64,000 nt of DNA, from contig AP026132.1 of the NCBI GenBank assembly GCA_030295235.1, positions 420,001 through 484,000 of the forward strand. The letters are read 5' to 3'. Every line of letters starts with the position of its first letter. The first letter of the stretch is position 1. This DNA comes from Fistulifera solaris. Taxonomy: Eukaryota; Bacillariophyta; Bacillariophyceae; Naviculales; Stauroneidaceae. The notes beneath the pieces are model-generated. The model was given only the letters and a program-made list of their open reading frames with translations. It ran no database searches and was not told the origin of the DNA. A program made the position numbers and the translations under genes. This document shows positions 63,094 to 64,000 of the stretch, piece after piece.

Positions 63094-63309
63094 GTGCCGT
63101 TTTTTAATGCAACAAGAGATAATCATTACTCGGTATTATTTATTAGCCAACTTGTTATGAACAAAAGAGGTATTTTTGTAGCGTCCCCCAAGTCCTAGCT
63201 CGTCGCGGGACTCCATGAGAACCGAAAGGACATGCGCTCGATCCGAAGCCTATCGACGATGACAAAAAAAACAAAAGCTGTTTTCATTATTTTATTCAAA
63301 ACGAAAATA

Positions 63310-64000
63310 ATGACCATGAAGACCTTATTGATTTTATTTGTGGCACCATTTCTTCTCGCGAGTCTCGCACATGCCGAAGCACCGGTATGTTCGGTCACAG
63401 ACGAGGAACACGATCCGGCCTTGCGAGAAATGATTTATAACATTGGTGGCGGAGAACAATCGACTTATGTCTATGTCGAACCCGACATTGCTTCCTTTTA
63501 TCGAGGCCAACCTCCCGCGTCGACCAAAGTCGCTCCGAAACACCGCGGTTTTTCCGCCAAATTCATCAATGCGAGCAATCGTCGTTTGGCGCTGTATTGG
63601 TACGTTCGAAAGAACAACACTGATTTCTTTCCTTCCTGACTCACACTTTATGTCGTAAGGGTCGAACCGGGCGGCAAGAAACATTTGATGCGCGAACATG
63701 CTCCCTTTACGGCATCCGGGACGGCATCCTTTCCCGGTCACACATTTGTCTTTACGCCTCCCAATCAACCGGACGAAGTCATTCATACTTTGTCGTCAAA
63801 GACTATCCCGACAATATTCAACTCTACGATCCGTATTTTGTACCCGGCGACGCCATACAAACGCAACAGAATTTAGCCACATTGAATGACGCGGAACGCC
63901 AAAAGTACCAACAATGGCGCGATACTATAAATTTTCATGAACAATATTTGGCGTTCACGGGACGATCGTATTTGGCCAATTATTTGCGAGAACCGCCCCG
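63310..64000 (+). CDS. Secreted VHL-like beta-domain protein (3' part beyond the window)
   Basis: ATG 63310 starts a signal peptide (TLLILFVAPFLLASLAHA); an in-frame ATG at 63232 would lengthen it. A 60-nt intron (63600-63659, GTACGT..CGTAAG) joins ALYW to VEPGGKKHLM. The segment KFINASNRRLALYWVEPGG followed by a HTFVF strand resembles the beta-domain of VHL (FVN.S.R.V..YW), a fold also found at the N-terminus of some prolyl-hydroxylase-type proteins. One T is missing in the run at 63789-63791; restored, the frame continues (VIHTFVVKDYPDN..) to the right edge without a stop, so the gene is truncated by the window. Confidence 0.65.

Noticed and set aside
1415-63800. Programmed ribosomal frameshifting as cause of the frame breaks
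   Set aside because: Sites have different sequences and directions, no shared slippery heptamer or downstream structure, and affect ordinary housekeeping genes.

Overview
The window looks like nuclear DNA of a diatom, most probably Phaeodactylum tricornutum or a close relative. Base composition is close to even. Introns are rare and short (about 60-80 nt, one of 169 nt) with GT..AG borders. Several proteins begin with a signal peptide followed by a Phe at the cleavage site (contexts ASAF, ADAF and HGF), the diatom/cryptophyte type of plastid presequence. The gene families (MRP-type ABC transporter, Fe-S-free APS reductase, TLDc, LCMT, GT34/GT61 glycosyltransferases, CK1, plastid LPAAT, bL19m) fit a photosynthetic stramenopile. 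The species call is an inference.

Layout: 1-1.4 kb little recognisable; 1.4-3.8 kb TLDc protein (-); 4.4-5.4 kb GT34 glycosyltransferase (-); 5.8-10.2 kb ABCC/MRP transporter (-), head-to-head with a plastid APS reductase (10.7-12.0 kb, +); 12.2-13.8 kb LCMT-GNAT fusion (-); 14.1-15.5 kb alpha/beta hydrolase (+); 15.6-16.5 kb membrane protein (-); 17.2-18.3 kb PC-esterase-like protein (+); 18.6-19.9 kb FHA protein (+); 20.1-22.0 kb secreted VWD/GDPH protein (-); 23.1-29.9 kb a giant multidomain lipid enzyme (+); 30.4-36.4 kb PDZ/coiled-coil giant (+); 36.4-38.8 kb a divergent pair of plastid proteins, PDZ-ferredoxin (-) and LPAAT (+); 39.1-39.7 kb bL19m (-); 39.8-43.1 kb a gene-poor block with a 1.7-kb TIR transposon and two small inverted-repeat elements; 43.2-48.0 kb a glycosyltransferase cluster (two near-identical fucosyltransferase-like paralogues around a GT61 gene); 48.4-64 kb an unknown disordered protein, ProRS, CK1, a tail-anchored protein, an FkbM-like protein, kynurenine/glutamine-K aminotransferase, a HIG1-like protein, an AAA+ protein with degenerate Walker A, a multiply frameshifted Lys-rich gene and the start of a secreted VHL-like protein.

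The most interesting locus is 23144-29871. One gene appears to encode, in order, an acyl-CoA-binding domain, a DegT-type PLP aminotransferase, a transmembrane stretch, a fatty-acyl-CoA reductase, a DHAP acyltransferase and an alkyl-DHAP synthase. The last three are the three classical enzymes of ether-lipid initiation, which are separate proteins in animals. The fused aminotransferase suggests a nitrogen-containing ether lipid (inference).

A window-wide oddity affects how every gene here should be read. Many conserved genes are broken by one-base shifts, often at short homopolymers, with the homologous protein continuing exactly in the next frame. The simplest reading is uncorrected single-molecule sequencing error rather than pseudogenes or frameshift signals. 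Gene spans below are therefore given across these breaks, and each break is noted.
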